DNA of 64,000 bases from positions 1 through 64,000 of the forward strand of contig JBNFNA010000001.1 in NCBI GenBank assembly GCA_049941595.1, in the 5' to 3' direction. Position numbers and translations under genes: made by a program. The notes beneath the pieces were generated by a model. The model was given only the letters and a program-made list of their open reading frames with translations, did no database searches and was not told where the DNA came from. Below are positions 54,628-63,454 of the stretch, one piece after another; position 1 is the stretch's first letter; each line of letters opens with the position of its first letter. The DNA comes from Pasteurella sp049941595. Lineage in GTDB: Bacteria; Pseudomonadota; Gammaproteobacteria; Enterobacterales; Pasteurellaceae.

Positions 54628-55386
54628 TTATTCAACAATCACGCGTGCATTAATTGGTTGAACAGGACGGTTGTTATGCCCTTTCATTACCGCAGAGAAT
54701 GCATCGACTTGTGATTGGCTCACTTTGTCATATTGTTTCAACACTAACCAGTTGACCCCTTCTGAACAAGGTGGTGTAGTTAACGAACCACTGAAGCGAT
54801 AGTAATCCCGTTTTTTCGGAATGAGTTTGGTAGGATCAAATGCAGTATCCAAGGTGTATTTCTCACCCGTTTTTTGTGGGAAGTTACTCCAAATTGGTGA
54901 TAAACGTTGGTTCTCATTTGATAATACATATAACACGCCTAACACAGCAAGATTGCCGTTTTTATCTGCGTGTACGAAATGCGCTTCTAATGGGAAAGAT
55001 TTGCCACGAATATGGTTTTCACTTGGCACGTGGAAATGGAATTGTTTCAAGGTATAAGTGTTACCACTCAAATGCATTAGGTTATTTGCATCTTTGAAGT
55101 CCACTTGAATGGTGTGCCCATTGTTGACAATCTCAACATTAGACGGACGATAATCGATTTTAATTGGCGGTAATTTGCCATCGATCGTATTGACAATGTT
55201 AACCGGTGATTGGCTTTTTCCCTCGCCGCAAATCGCAAATTTTGGTGAAAGTTGCGCCCAATGTTCTGGCGATTCGTGACCAGTATAGCCCCAATGACTA
55301 TGTTTTTCCGGTTGCTTCATCGTTTGGCTGCACGCTGCTAATGCTAATGATCCGAAAGTGATCGCAAAGATTTTTGACATTTTCAT
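54628..55386 (-). CDS. Alpha-type carbonic anhydrase lipoprotein
   Basis: The enzyme interconverts CO2 and bicarbonate at the periplasm or cell surface. It has a lipoprotein signal (MKMSKIFAITFGSLALAAC) with the lipid Cys at residue 19. It then shows the alpha-class motifs SQSPVNI, the zinc ligands in QFHFHVPSEN and EAHFVH, and the SLTTPPCSEGVNWLV segment. At 252 residues from the ATG at 55386, which has GGA eight bases upstream, it is of normal length. The frame extends 37 codons further upstream without a recognisable signal. It is a single-gene unit. Alpha-class anhydrases are the periplasmic type in Gram-negative bacteria. Confidence 0.94.
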   Translation of the reverse strand: MKMSKIFAITFGSLALAACSQTMKQPEKHSHWGYTGHESPEHWAQLSPKFAICGEGKSQSPVNIVNTIDGKLPPIKIDYRPSNVEIVNNGHTIQVDFKDANNLMHLSGNTYTLKQFHFHVPSENHIRGKSFPLEAHFVHADKNGNLAVLGVLYVLSNENQRLSPIWSNFPQKTGEKYTLDTAFDPTKLIPKKRDYYRFSGSLTTPPCSEGVNWLVLKQYDKVSQSQVDAFSAVMKGHNNRPVQPINARVIVE

Positions 55387-55523
55387 TGTGTAGTTCCTTA
55401 TTAACTTAAGCAAAGATAAATTGACAATACAACTTAAACTCCAATACAGCTTAATAAGAGTCACTTTCATCTTAGGAAAAAAGGCACTCCATTTCAAGTG
55501 CCATTTTGCTTTTTAACTGGGCT

Positions 55524-56168
55524 TTACACTACGATAAAATCCATTATTTCAAATTGGGTTTCCGGATGATTTTTTGCTAAATATTGGCCTAAAAAAGCCT
55601 GTGTTTCTTGGCTAATAATCTCATCTGCTTTCGGATACAAGTTATACACCACAGAATGAATTTTTATACTTTTGGAGTGAAGTGCTTGTAAACTTAATAA
55701 AGTATGATTAATGCTGCCTAGCTTGCCTGAAGTCACTAAAATCACAGGATATTCTCTTTCTGCAATATAGTCTAACGTAGTTTGTTGCTCGTTATAAGGC
55801 ACACATAGACCACCCGCCCCCTCCAACAAAACATAATCATATTTTTCGCTTAAAAGTGCGGTGAATTTTTCGATTTTTTTGCTATCAATCTCACGTTGTT
55901 CTAATTTGGCGGCTAAATGCGGTGAACAAGGATAATCAAACACATAAGGGCAAGTGATCCCGTTTTTATCTTCTTCGGTAAGCTCAATACCTTGTATTTT
56001 GCGGTGAGTCAGTAAATCTTCGGCAATACCCTTGCAACCTGTCTGAATCATTTTTTGTGTGATCACCCTCGCCCCTTGTTGCATTAACTTTTTGGCATAC
56101 CAACCTGTTACGATAGTTTTACCAATATCGGTATCAATTCCTGTGACAAATAAAACTGTTGCTGTCAT
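55524..56168 (-). CDS. bioD: Dethiobiotin synthetase BioD
   Basis: BioD closes the ureido ring of dethiobiotin from diaminopelargonate using ATP and CO2. It shows the P-loop GIDTDIGKT (residues 10-18), EGAGGLCVPYN (about 118) and the LLSLQAL segment. At 214 residues the length is typical. It is the last gene of bioA-F-G-C-D, with AGGA upstream of the ATG. Confidence 0.95.
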   Translation of the reverse strand: MTATVLFVTGIDTDIGKTIVTGWYAKKLMQQGARVITQKMIQTGCKGIAEDLLTHRKIQGIELTEEDKNGITCPYVFDYPCSPHLAAKLEQREIDSKKIEKFTALLSEKYDYVLLEGAGGLCVPYNEQQTTLDYIAEREYPVILVTSGKLGSINHTLLSLQALHSKSIKIHSVVYNLYPKADEIISQETQAFLGQYLAKNHPETQFEIMDFIVV

Positions 56169-56188
56169 TTTTCTTCCTGTTTATGTTG

Positions 56189-56944
56189 TTATTTTAAACG
56201 TGCTAATACGTACAATGGCGAATAAGTCAATTCGACTTTTTGCTGTGAATTACTGTAATTTTGCTGATATTGTCTGCAAAATGCCTGCAATTGACCTTTT
56301 GTCCAACCTTGTTGCTGTGTTGCGGTAACACCCGTTTGCTTTAAGTGTTTTAGTACCGCCAACGGGTCGTCAAAATGCAATACAATCTCCGACTTGTCTA
56401 AAGCTAAAATCTCAAATTCGGGGTCTAGCCACTTATTCCAATCCTCAATGTTTGGATACGTTAATCCCACGCCTGTGAGTTGCTTAATTTGCTTTAAATT
56501 TTCAGAAGTGAAAGTGCTGAACAATAAAAATCCGTGCTTTTTTAACCGCACTTTACAACGTTCAATAAAGCCCGCTTTGTCTGTAAACCATTGCACCACA
56601 GAAGCACTGGCAATCAAATCATATTGTTGTTCAAACGAAATCTGCTCCGCATCGCCACAACGGAATTGGAAAGGTTCGGGCAAATGTTCTAGCAAATGCG
56701 TTTGCATATCACAAAGATCGTTCAGCTCCCAATGTTCCACTTGCAAATGCTGCATTAATAATTTCGTCAATCCGCCCGTGCCACAGCCAATTTCTAACAC
56801 ATTCGAGAAATGCTGGCGTTGCATTTGTGGCAATAAGCTAATCAGCCGTTGATGAATTATCTGCTGTGCGACAGCTTGTTGATCATAATCCAGCACTGCG
56901 GCTGAAAAACGCTGTTTGATTAGTTCTTTATCAATGTGTTGCAT
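56189..56944 (-). CDS. bioC: Malonyl-ACP O-methyltransferase BioC
   Basis: BioC methylates malonyl-ACP so that fatty-acid enzymes can build the pimeloyl chain. It has the SAM-binding motif LEIGCGTGGLTKLL (about residues 43-56), and the ELNDLCDMQ and AASVVQWF segments seen in BioC. The start is the ATG at 56944 (MQHIDKELIKQRF), 2 bases after bioG, giving 251 residues. Confidence 0.95.
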   Translation of the reverse strand: MQHIDKELIKQRFSAAVLDYDQQAVAQQIIHQRLISLLPQMQRQHFSNVLEIGCGTGGLTKLLMQHLQVEHWELNDLCDMQTHLLEHLPEPFQFRCGDAEQISFEQQYDLIASASVVQWFTDKAGFIERCKVRLKKHGFLLFSTFTSENLKQIKQLTGVGLTYPNIEDWNKWLDPEFEILALDKSEIVLHFDDPLAVLKHLKQTGVTATQQQGWTKGQLQAFCRQYQQNYSNSQQKVELTYSPLYVLARLK

Positions 56945-56946
56945 AG

Positions 56947-57594
56947 TCACTGCCAACATTCTTCCCAGGTGGAAAATTGCGGAAACACTAAATGTTCACC
57001 TTCGATTTCACTGATTTCACAACGTGTCTGCCAATAAGCTATCTGATTTTGTACCGGAAAAATTTTATCTTTTGATGCGACAATGGCTTTTGTCCATCGG
57101 ATTAAATCAGTGCACGGTTCTTGTTGTAAAAAGCCATAAAGTGCGGTCAATTCAGCGTGGATTTCGTCTAAAATTGGGCGTTGTGGAAGCTGTTGATAAT
57201 CGCTTAATGCACTTTTTGAGCCACAAATACGGCGTTCAAATTTATGTCGATTTTCCTCATTCAGACCGTTTAATGTGCCAGTAAAAATCGTTTCTGGAAT
57301 ACCAAAATCGTCGTCGCAAGGTAAGCCAGTGCCATTAATCGCAGTTGCAGATAACAACGGATAACCTTGCATTACCCGATCTGCAACCCAAACACCCATT
57401 GACCAAGCTACGACACGAATGTGCTGATAAGCAGCAAAATCAAAATCACAATGCAAATCTTGGTAGTCATAACAAATCAATAAATCGTGATTTTCTGGCA
57501 GAACAAGATGCTCGACTACACTCGGTGGCGTTCCCCAACCGGCAAAATAAACGATTAAATTTTCGCCTTGCTGTTGAATATGTTGTGTTTTCAT
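56947..57594 (-). CDS. bioG: Pimeloyl-ACP methyl ester esterase BioG
   Basis: BioG removes the methyl group from pimeloyl-ACP methyl ester, the step done by BioH in E. coli. The small alpha/beta hydrolase has FAGWGTPPSVV at the N-terminus and the nucleophile Ser in AWSMGVWVA (about residue 72). At 215 residues it fits the DUF452/BioG family. The ATG at 57594 overlaps the bioF stop (ATGA), which fixes the start. Confidence 0.94.
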   Translation of the reverse strand: MKTQHIQQQGENLIVYFAGWGTPPSVVEHLVLPENHDLLICYDYQDLHCDFDFAAYQHIRVVAWSMGVWVADRVMQGYPLLSATAINGTGLPCDDDFGIPETIFTGTLNGLNEENRHKFERRICGSKSALSDYQQLPQRPILDEIHAELTALYGFLQQEPCTDLIRWTKAIVASKDKIFPVQNQIAYWQTRCEISEIEGEHLVFPQFSTWEECWQ

Positions 57595-58751
57595 ACGGCT
57601 AAATCCTGTAAACAAGCGATTAATTCTTCCACGTCTGTTAATTGCATATCCGCAGTAAGAGAAAAGCGAATACGTGAAGTGCCTTTAGGCACTGTTGGTG
57701 GACGGATTGGTAGGCAATAATAACCTTGTTTTTGCAAGTGTTGGGCGGTTCTGACAGTCAATTCATTATCGCCAAGAATATAAGGCACAATACAGCTTTC
57801 GCTCGGCATTGGTGCGTCAAAAATATCCACAATCGCATTGCGTAAACGCTGGCTTAACATTGCAAGATGTTCACGCTCAGCTTTCAAATTAGGCAATTGT
57901 TGGAACAAAAAATGGGTCCAAGCGATATTAAACGGAGGCAATGCGGTAGAAAAAATCAATGGGCGCATTTTATTAACCAAATAATCTTTAAGCCACTGAT
58001 CGCAAACCACATAAGCTCCCATAGAAGCCAACGCTTTACCAAAAGTACCAACTAAAATGTCAATCTGATCAATGCCCCCCTGTTGTTCTGCGATGCCTAA
58101 CCCCTTCTCGCCGTACACGCCAATGGCGTGTGCTTCGTCCACATACAACATCACTTGGCTAAATTGCTGTTTTAATGCCACCAGCTTGGTCAGATCAGCA
58201 CAATCACCATCCATACTGAAAACACTTTCGGTCACGATGATAATGCGTTCAAAAGTGCGGTGATTTTTTTGCAAAATTTGTTCAAGGTGCTCGTAATCAT
58301 TATGGCGAAAACGTAAAAAATCACATTGTGCCAAACGAATGCCGTCAATCATACTGGCGTGCACCAGCTTGTCCGCAACAATTAAGGTTTTCTTATCTGC
58401 CAGTGCGGGCAAAATCCCAATATTAGCGTGATAGCCACTATTAAACAGCAACGCGCTTTCTCGTCCAAATGCTTTCGAAATTAGACTTTCAAGTTCGTCA
58501 TAAATCGGGAAAGATCCTGTTAATAAACGAGATGAAGAAGACGTAAACGCAGGCAGTTCTTGATACTGATTCAAAAAACTCTGGCGCAATGTCTGATTGT
58601 TGGCTAGACCTAAATAATCATTAGAAGACATATTCAGCATTGTGTTGCCCTCTCGCTGAATAAAACGCCCCTGATGAATTAATTGAGGTAGCTGCCGGAA
58701 CTGATTTTGCGCTTTTAATTCGTCCAAATGTTGCAAATAACTCTCACACAT
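57591..58751 (-). CDS. bioF: 8-amino-7-oxononanoate synthase BioF
   Basis: BioF condenses pimeloyl-ACP with alanine using PLP. It shows SSNDYLGLA at the N-terminus, the DEAHAIGVYGEKGLG element and the PLP Lys in GTFGKALAS (about residue 240). At 386 residues the length is normal. Its start overlaps the end of bioA by 8 bases and its stop overlaps bioG. Confidence 0.97.
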   Translation of the reverse strand: MCESYLQHLDELKAQNQFRQLPQLIHQGRFIQREGNTMLNMSSNDYLGLANNQTLRQSFLNQYQELPAFTSSSSRLLTGSFPIYDELESLISKAFGRESALLFNSGYHANIGILPALADKKTLIVADKLVHASMIDGIRLAQCDFLRFRHNDYEHLEQILQKNHRTFERIIIVTESVFSMDGDCADLTKLVALKQQFSQVMLYVDEAHAIGVYGEKGLGIAEQQGGIDQIDILVGTFGKALASMGAYVVCDQWLKDYLVNKMRPLIFSTALPPFNIAWTHFLFQQLPNLKAEREHLAMLSQRLRNAIVDIFDAPMPSESCIVPYILGDNELTVRTAQHLQKQGYYCLPIRPPTVPKGTSRIRFSLTADMQLTDVEELIACLQDLAV

Positions 58752-60051
58752 TGCCCGTTTCCTCTTGCTGATATTCTTGTTTCAGACTGTTAATCGTGCC
58801 TTGAATTAACTGAGAAAGTTGTTCAGATGAAATGATATAAGGCGGCATTAAATAGACCAATTTGCCAAACGGACGTACCCAAACACCATTTTCAACAAAA
58901 CGAGGTTGCAAACTTGCCATATTGACAGGGGCTTTCATTTCAATCACACCAATTGCGCCTAAAACACGTACTTCAGCAACACCATCTAATGTTTTCGCTT
59001 GTGCTAATTCTTGTTGTAATTGTTGTTCTATGCGCTGAATATTTTGCTGCCAAGGACTTTCTAATAACAATTTGATACTTTCTGAGGCCACTGCACAAGC
59101 CAATGGATTTGCCATAAAGGTTGGACCGTGCATAAAACATTTTGCTTCGCCAGAACAAATGGTTTCTGCCACCGTTTGATTGGTAATAGTAGCGGATAAT
59201 GTGAGATAACCGCCTGTTAGTGCTTTGCCGATGCACATAATATCTGGCGTGACATTAGCGTGTTCGCAAGCGAATAATTTGCCAGTTCGTCCAAATCCCG
59301 TAGCGATTTCATCAAAAATCAACAAAACACCATATTCCGCACACAAGGCTTTGGCTTGCACTAAATAATCCGCTGAATAGAAATACATTCCACCTGCCCC
59401 TTGCACAATCGGTTCTAAAATCAAGCCGGCGATTTCGTGGCTATGCTGTTCTAATAAATCTTTTAAAGGTTGCACCGCACTTTGTTGCCACGGCTCACCA
59501 AATTTCACGCTCGGTTGCGGTAAAAAATATTGCACAGGTAAGCCTTTGGCAAACAGGCTATGCATTCCTGTAACTGGATCGCACACCGACATTGCGTGCC
59601 AAGTGTCGCCGTGATAGCCAGAGCGAATTGTGGCGAATTTATGACGTTGCGTTTCGCCTTTGGCGTGCTGATATTGCACAGCCATTTTCATTGCGACTTC
59701 AACAGCCACGGATCCACTGTCCGCAAAAAAGATCTTATCTAAGCCAGAAGGTAAAATATTGACTAACTGTTGGGCGAGCTCAACAGCGGGCTGATGGCTA
59801 AATCCACCAAACATAATGTGGCTCATTTGATTGAGTTGTTTTGTGGCTGCTTGATTTAAGCGAGGATGATTGTAGCCGTGAATTGCCGACCACCAAGATG
59901 ACATACCATCAATGAGCTGCGTGCCATCTTTTAATTGGATATACACACCTTCTGCACGCTCTACCGCAAATAAAGGCATTGTCGAATTGACTGCCGCATA
60001 AGGATGCCAAATATGTTGCCGATCAAATGCTAAAAGTTGTTGTTCGTTCAT
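58744..60051 (-). CDS. bioA: Adenosylmethionine-8-amino-7-oxononanoate aminotransferase BioA
   Basis: BioA transaminates the BioF product to diaminopelargonate with SAM as amino donor. It has HIWHPYAAV near the N-terminus, GMSSWWSAIHGY, FDEIATGFGRTGKLF and the PLP Lys in CIGKALTGGY (about residue 275). At 435 residues the length is normal. GAGGTG precedes the ATG. It is the first gene of the bio operon and divergent from psd. I see no obvious BirA operator in the intergenic region. Confidence 0.97.
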   Translation of the reverse strand: MNEQQLLAFDRQHIWHPYAAVNSTMPLFAVERAEGVYIQLKDGTQLIDGMSSWWSAIHGYNHPRLNQAATKQLNQMSHIMFGGFSHQPAVELAQQLVNILPSGLDKIFFADSGSVAVEVAMKMAVQYQHAKGETQRHKFATIRSGYHGDTWHAMSVCDPVTGMHSLFAKGLPVQYFLPQPSVKFGEPWQQSAVQPLKDLLEQHSHEIAGLILEPIVQGAGGMYFYSADYLVQAKALCAEYGVLLIFDEIATGFGRTGKLFACEHANVTPDIMCIGKALTGGYLTLSATITNQTVAETICSGEAKCFMHGPTFMANPLACAVASESIKLLLESPWQQNIQRIEQQLQQELAQAKTLDGVAEVRVLGAIGVIEMKAPVNMASLQPRFVENGVWVRPFGKLVYLMPPYIISSEQLSQLIQGTINSLKQEYQQEETGNV

Positions 60052-60128
60052 TACTTCACCTCTGCTGTTCGCTACTATGTAATCTTACGGTAATTTTGCA
60101 GTAATACGGCGTAAATTCACGCAAATAC

Positions 60129-60156
60129 TTACATAAACGGAATAACTTGTTATAAT
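60129..60156 (+). promoter_or_regulatory. Promoter of psd
   Basis: TTACAT (60129-60134) is followed by 16 bases and a perfect TATAAT (60151-60156), 58 bases before the psd ATG. Confidence 0.6.
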
Positions 60157-60214
60157 CGCCGAGCATTTGGCTATTAAAGCCTGTTATTCTAACTTAAAAA
60201 GATGATTTATCACT

Positions 60215-61102
60215 ATGAATATATTAGAAAAAAAAGCAAAATTGAGTTATTGGCAACGTATTAAAATTGCATTTCAATATGTGATGCCACAACTTTATTT
60301 AACACAAATTGCCGGTTGGTTTGCAAAACAACAATGGGGTGTAGTAACGCATTTTGTGATTAAATTATTTGCCAAAAAATACAATGTGGATATGAGCGAA
60401 GCGGCAAAACCGAACTTTAACGACTATCCAAGTTTCAATGAGTTTTTTATTCGCCAATTGGCAGAAAATGCACGTCCAATTAATCAAAATCCGACCGCAC
60501 TTTGCTTGCCTGCAGATGGTCGCATTAGCCAAATGGGTCATATCGACAATGATTTATTGTTACAAGCTAAGGGGCATTATTTCAGCTTGAGCGATTTATT
60601 AGCAGGCGATGAAGCATTAGCGAACCAATTCAAAGACGGTGAGTTTGCCACCACTTACCTTTCACCACGCGATTATCACCGTGTGCATATGCCTTGTGAT
60701 GCAACCTTACGTAAAATGATTTATGTGCCGGGTGATTTATTCTCAGTAAATCCATTTTTAGCAGAACACGTGCCTAACTTATTTGCTCGCAATGAGCGTG
60801 TCATCTGCGTATTTGATACTGAATTTGGCACAATGGTACAAATTTTAGTGGGCGCAACTATTACCGCAAGTATGAGCACCGTATGGGCAGGCGTGATTAA
60901 TCCACCTCGTCCAAATCAAGTCACGACTTGGACTTACGAAGGTGAACGTGCGGTCAAATTAATGAAAGGTCAAGAAATGGGTGCATTCCAATTAGGCTCA
61001 ACTGTGATCAATTTATTTGAAAAAGATCGCGTGCAACTTGCAGATCATTTACACGTGGATAGCCCAGTGCGTATGGGCGAAATTCTTGCACATAGAAAAT
61101 AA
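60215..61102 (+). CDS. psd: Phosphatidylserine decarboxylase Psd
   Basis: Psd makes phosphatidylethanolamine at the inner membrane. The proenzyme self-cleaves at the LGST motif (FQLGSTVINLF, about residue 258) to form the pyruvoyl group. The catalytic YLSPRDYHRVHMP segment (about residue 148) is intact. At 295 residues the length is typical. It is followed by fklB in the same direction. Confidence 0.97.
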   Translation: MNILEKKAKLSYWQRIKIAFQYVMPQLYLTQIAGWFAKQQWGVVTHFVIKLFAKKYNVDMSEAAKPNFNDYPSFNEFFIRQLAENARPINQNPTALCLPADGRISQMGHIDNDLLLQAKGHYFSLSDLLAGDEALANQFKDGEFATTYLSPRDYHRVHMPCDATLRKMIYVPGDLFSVNPFLAEHVPNLFARNERVICVFDTEFGTMVQILVGATITASMSTVWAGVINPPRPNQVTTWTYEGERAVKLMKGQEMGAFQLGSTVINLFEKDRVQLADHLHVDSPVRMGEILAHRK

Positions 61103-61143
61103 TATTGACTAACTTAACCACAATAGAAACAATAGGAAAAACA

Positions 61144-61776
61144 ATGAGTAAACAATTTTTCGACCAAGTGTCATTAGAAAGCCTTTCAGCAAAAGGGAGT
61201 TATGGAATCGGTTTACAAATCGGTCAACAATTATTAGAAAGCCAACTTGATGTAACTGCTGAAGCTGTGGCAAAAGGGATTTTTGATGTATTAAATCAAA
61301 ATGCACCGGCACTTGAGTTAAACGAAGTGAGCCAAGCGTTACAAGCATTACAACAACAAGCCGTTGAAGCACAACAAGCACAATTCAAAGAAATTGAAGC
61401 AGCGGGTAAACAATTCTTAGCTGAAAATGCACAAAAAGACGGCGTGAAAACCACTGAGTCAGGTTTACAATATGAAGTGTTAGTGGAAGGTAACGGTAAA
61501 GTGCCTGCACGTGAAGACAAAGTACGTGTTCACTACACGGGGACATTAATCGACGGTACTGTATTTGATAGTTCTGTAAGACGTGGCCAGCCGGCTGAGT
61601 TCCCAGTAAATGGCGTAATCGCAGGTTGGATCGAAGCTTTATCAATGATGCCAGTGGGTTCAAAATGGCGCTTAACCATTCCTCACAACCTTGCTTACGG
61701 CGAGCGTGGTGCGGGTGCGTCAATTCCTCCGTTCAGCACATTAGTGTTTGAAGTTGAATTATTAGATATTCTTTAA
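61144..61776 (+). CDS. fklB: FKBP-type peptidyl-prolyl isomerase FklB (FKBP22)
   Basis: The 210-residue protein has the N-terminal dimerisation helices (MSKQFFDQVSLESLSAKGSY region) and a C-terminal FKBP domain (VRVHYTGTLIDGTVFDSS, AGWIEALSMMPVGSKW, YGERGAGASIPP). No signal peptide is present, so it is cytosolic FklB rather than the periplasmic FkpA. The ATG at 61144 has GGA upstream; an earlier TTG at 61105 would add 13 unconserved residues. It lies 41 bases after psd. Confidence 0.94.
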   Translation: MSKQFFDQVSLESLSAKGSYGIGLQIGQQLLESQLDVTAEAVAKGIFDVLNQNAPALELNEVSQALQALQQQAVEAQQAQFKEIEAAGKQFLAENAQKDGVKTTESGLQYEVLVEGNGKVPAREDKVRVHYTGTLIDGTVFDSSVRRGQPAEFPVNGVIAGWIEALSMMPVGSKWRLTIPHNLAYGERGAGASIPPFSTLVFEVELLDIL

Positions 61777-61788
61777 TAATGAAACATA

Positions 61789-61821
61789 AAAAAAGTGCGG
61801 TCATTTTTACCGCACTTTTTT
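61789..61821. terminator. Inverted USS terminator between fklB and the lipoprotein gene
   Basis: AAAAAAGTGCGGT (61789-61801) and ACCGCACTTTTTT (61809-61821) form a 13-bp stem with a 7-base loop and T-runs on both strands, between convergent genes. Confidence 0.9.
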
Positions 61822-61826
61822 ATTTC

Positions 61827-62156
61827 TTAGGCTTTTGAACCTCGTTTATAAGCATTTTCCCACGAGATTAAAAATCGATTTGGTACTGGCTGTTTGGTTT
61901 GCTCTTCACAATAAGTTTTACGTTGTGAGAGTAGTTTTTGTTTATGTTCACGGAATGATTTCCCAACACGATAACCGTCTAAATACCAGTCATCATTATC
62001 TAAACATTCCACAGTATTAATCCGTTTTTCGCTACTTGTCACATTAAACGGTTTACGTGCTTCAATTCGTTGATAAGATGTGCCTGAACTGCTTTGTACA
62101 CACCCTGCCATTACGAGAGTAATTAACCCAAATGCACATAACTTAATTACTTTCAT
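61827..62156 (-). CDS. Small lipoprotein, DUF2799-like
   Basis: The 109-residue protein has a lipoprotein signal ending in VMAGC (Cys19) and then a short mature part. Its DDWYLDGYRVGKSFREHKQ segment and later YCEEQ resemble the DUF2799 pattern of small enterobacterial lipoproteins. The function is unknown. It lies between fklB and proB and reads with proB. Confidence 0.6.
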   Translation of the reverse strand: MKVIKLCAFGLITLVMAGCVQSSSGTSYQRIEARKPFNVTSSEKRINTVECLDNDDWYLDGYRVGKSFREHKQKLLSQRKTYCEEQTKQPVPNRFLISWENAYKRGSKA

Positions 62157-62185
62157 TTTTACTCCTCTTACAACTTTTACAACTT

Positions 62186-63298
62186 TTATAGCACTATCAT
62201 ATCATCGCGATGAACTGCCACTGAACCATATTCATAACCTAGAATTTGTTCGATGTCTTGTGATTTTTTGCCTTTGATTAAGTTCAATGCGTCGCTGTTA
62301 TAACGTGGCATACCTAAAGCAATATCTTTGCCGCCTTTGGTACGAATACGCACAACTTCACCACGTGAAAAACGCCCTTCGACGTTCACAATCCCCGCCG
62401 GTAATAAGGATTTATGCTGGATTAATACCGCACTTTCTGCACCATCGTCAATAGTAATAATACCCGCTGAAGGTGCTGCATAAAGCCATTGTTTGCGGCT
62501 TTCAAGGCGATCTGACTGAACAATAAATTTCGTTCCGATAGCTTCGCCATAGGCTAAATCAGCAATCACATTTGGGCGATTACCGGGCGCAATAATGGTT
62601 TCAATACCAGAACGTGTCGCGACATCCGCGGCAGTAATTTTAGTCGACATTCCTCCTGTACCAAGATTTGTCCCACTGCCACCCGCAATAGAACGAATAT
62701 GATCGGTGATTTTATCCACTTCTGAGATCAATTTTGCCTCTGGATTTTTACGTGGGTCGCTATCAAATAATCCTTGTTGATCCGTTAATAAATACAACTG
62801 ATCGGCTTGTACCAAAATCGCTACTAGTGCTGATAAGTTATCATTATCGCCCACTTTAATTTCCGAAGTCGCTACTGCATCATTTTCATTAATTACAGGA
62901 ATAATATGGTTATCTAATAATGCTCGCAAAGTATCACGTGCATTAAGAAAACGTTCGCGATCTTCAATATCCGCACGTGTTAATAAAATCTGCCCAATAT
63001 GAATATCATAAATAGCAAACAGCTTTTCCCAAGTTTGAATTAACTGACTTTGCCCTACCGCTGCTAATAATTGTTTAGAGGCAATCGTTGGGGGCAATTG
63101 AGGGTGGTTCAAATAATGACGACCAGCGGCAATCGCACCAGAGGTCACAATCACTAAACGGAAGCCAGCGTGATGAAGCTGTGCTAATTGACGCACAATT
63201 TCCATCATATGTGGCAAATTCAATTTGGCTGTACCTTGGGTTAAGGTACTTGTGCCAAATTTCACAACAATGGTTTTATCGGTTTTAATTTTCTGCAT
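62186..63298 (-). CDS. proB: Glutamate 5-kinase ProB
   Basis: ProB phosphorylates glutamate in the first step of proline synthesis and is feedback-inhibited by proline. It has VVKFGTSTLTQG at the N-terminus, TSGAIAAGR, NENDAVATSEIKVGDND and GTGGMSTKITAA, the amino-acid kinase set, and a C-terminal PUA domain (about residues 280-370). The start is the ATG at 63298 (MQKIKTDKTIVVKFG), giving 370 residues; the frame further upstream is unconserved. proA is not adjacent. Confidence 0.96.
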   Translation of the reverse strand: MQKIKTDKTIVVKFGTSTLTQGTAKLNLPHMMEIVRQLAQLHHAGFRLVIVTSGAIAAGRHYLNHPQLPPTIASKQLLAAVGQSQLIQTWEKLFAIYDIHIGQILLTRADIEDRERFLNARDTLRALLDNHIIPVINENDAVATSEIKVGDNDNLSALVAILVQADQLYLLTDQQGLFDSDPRKNPEAKLISEVDKITDHIRSIAGGSGTNLGTGGMSTKITAADVATRSGIETIIAPGNRPNVIADLAYGEAIGTKFIVQSDRLESRKQWLYAAPSAGIITIDDGAESAVLIQHKSLLPAGIVNVEGRFSRGEVVRIRTKGGKDIALGMPRYNSDALNLIKGKKSQDIEQILGYEYGSVAVHRDDMIVL

Positions 63299-63454
63299 TT
63301 TCTGACTTAATTTTGTAAAAATAATCCGTAAATTATCACTAATAATTATAAAAATCATCAAGTTTTCACCGCACTTTGTATGATTTAGAACAAATTTTTT
63401 TCGCTAAAAAGGCATATAATAAACAGCATTTCTTTTTTACGTAGGATTATTGTT

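Noticed and set aside
56394..56852. 152-residue plus-strand ORF opposite bioC
   Set aside because: Antisense shadow of a conserved gene with no ribosome binding site.
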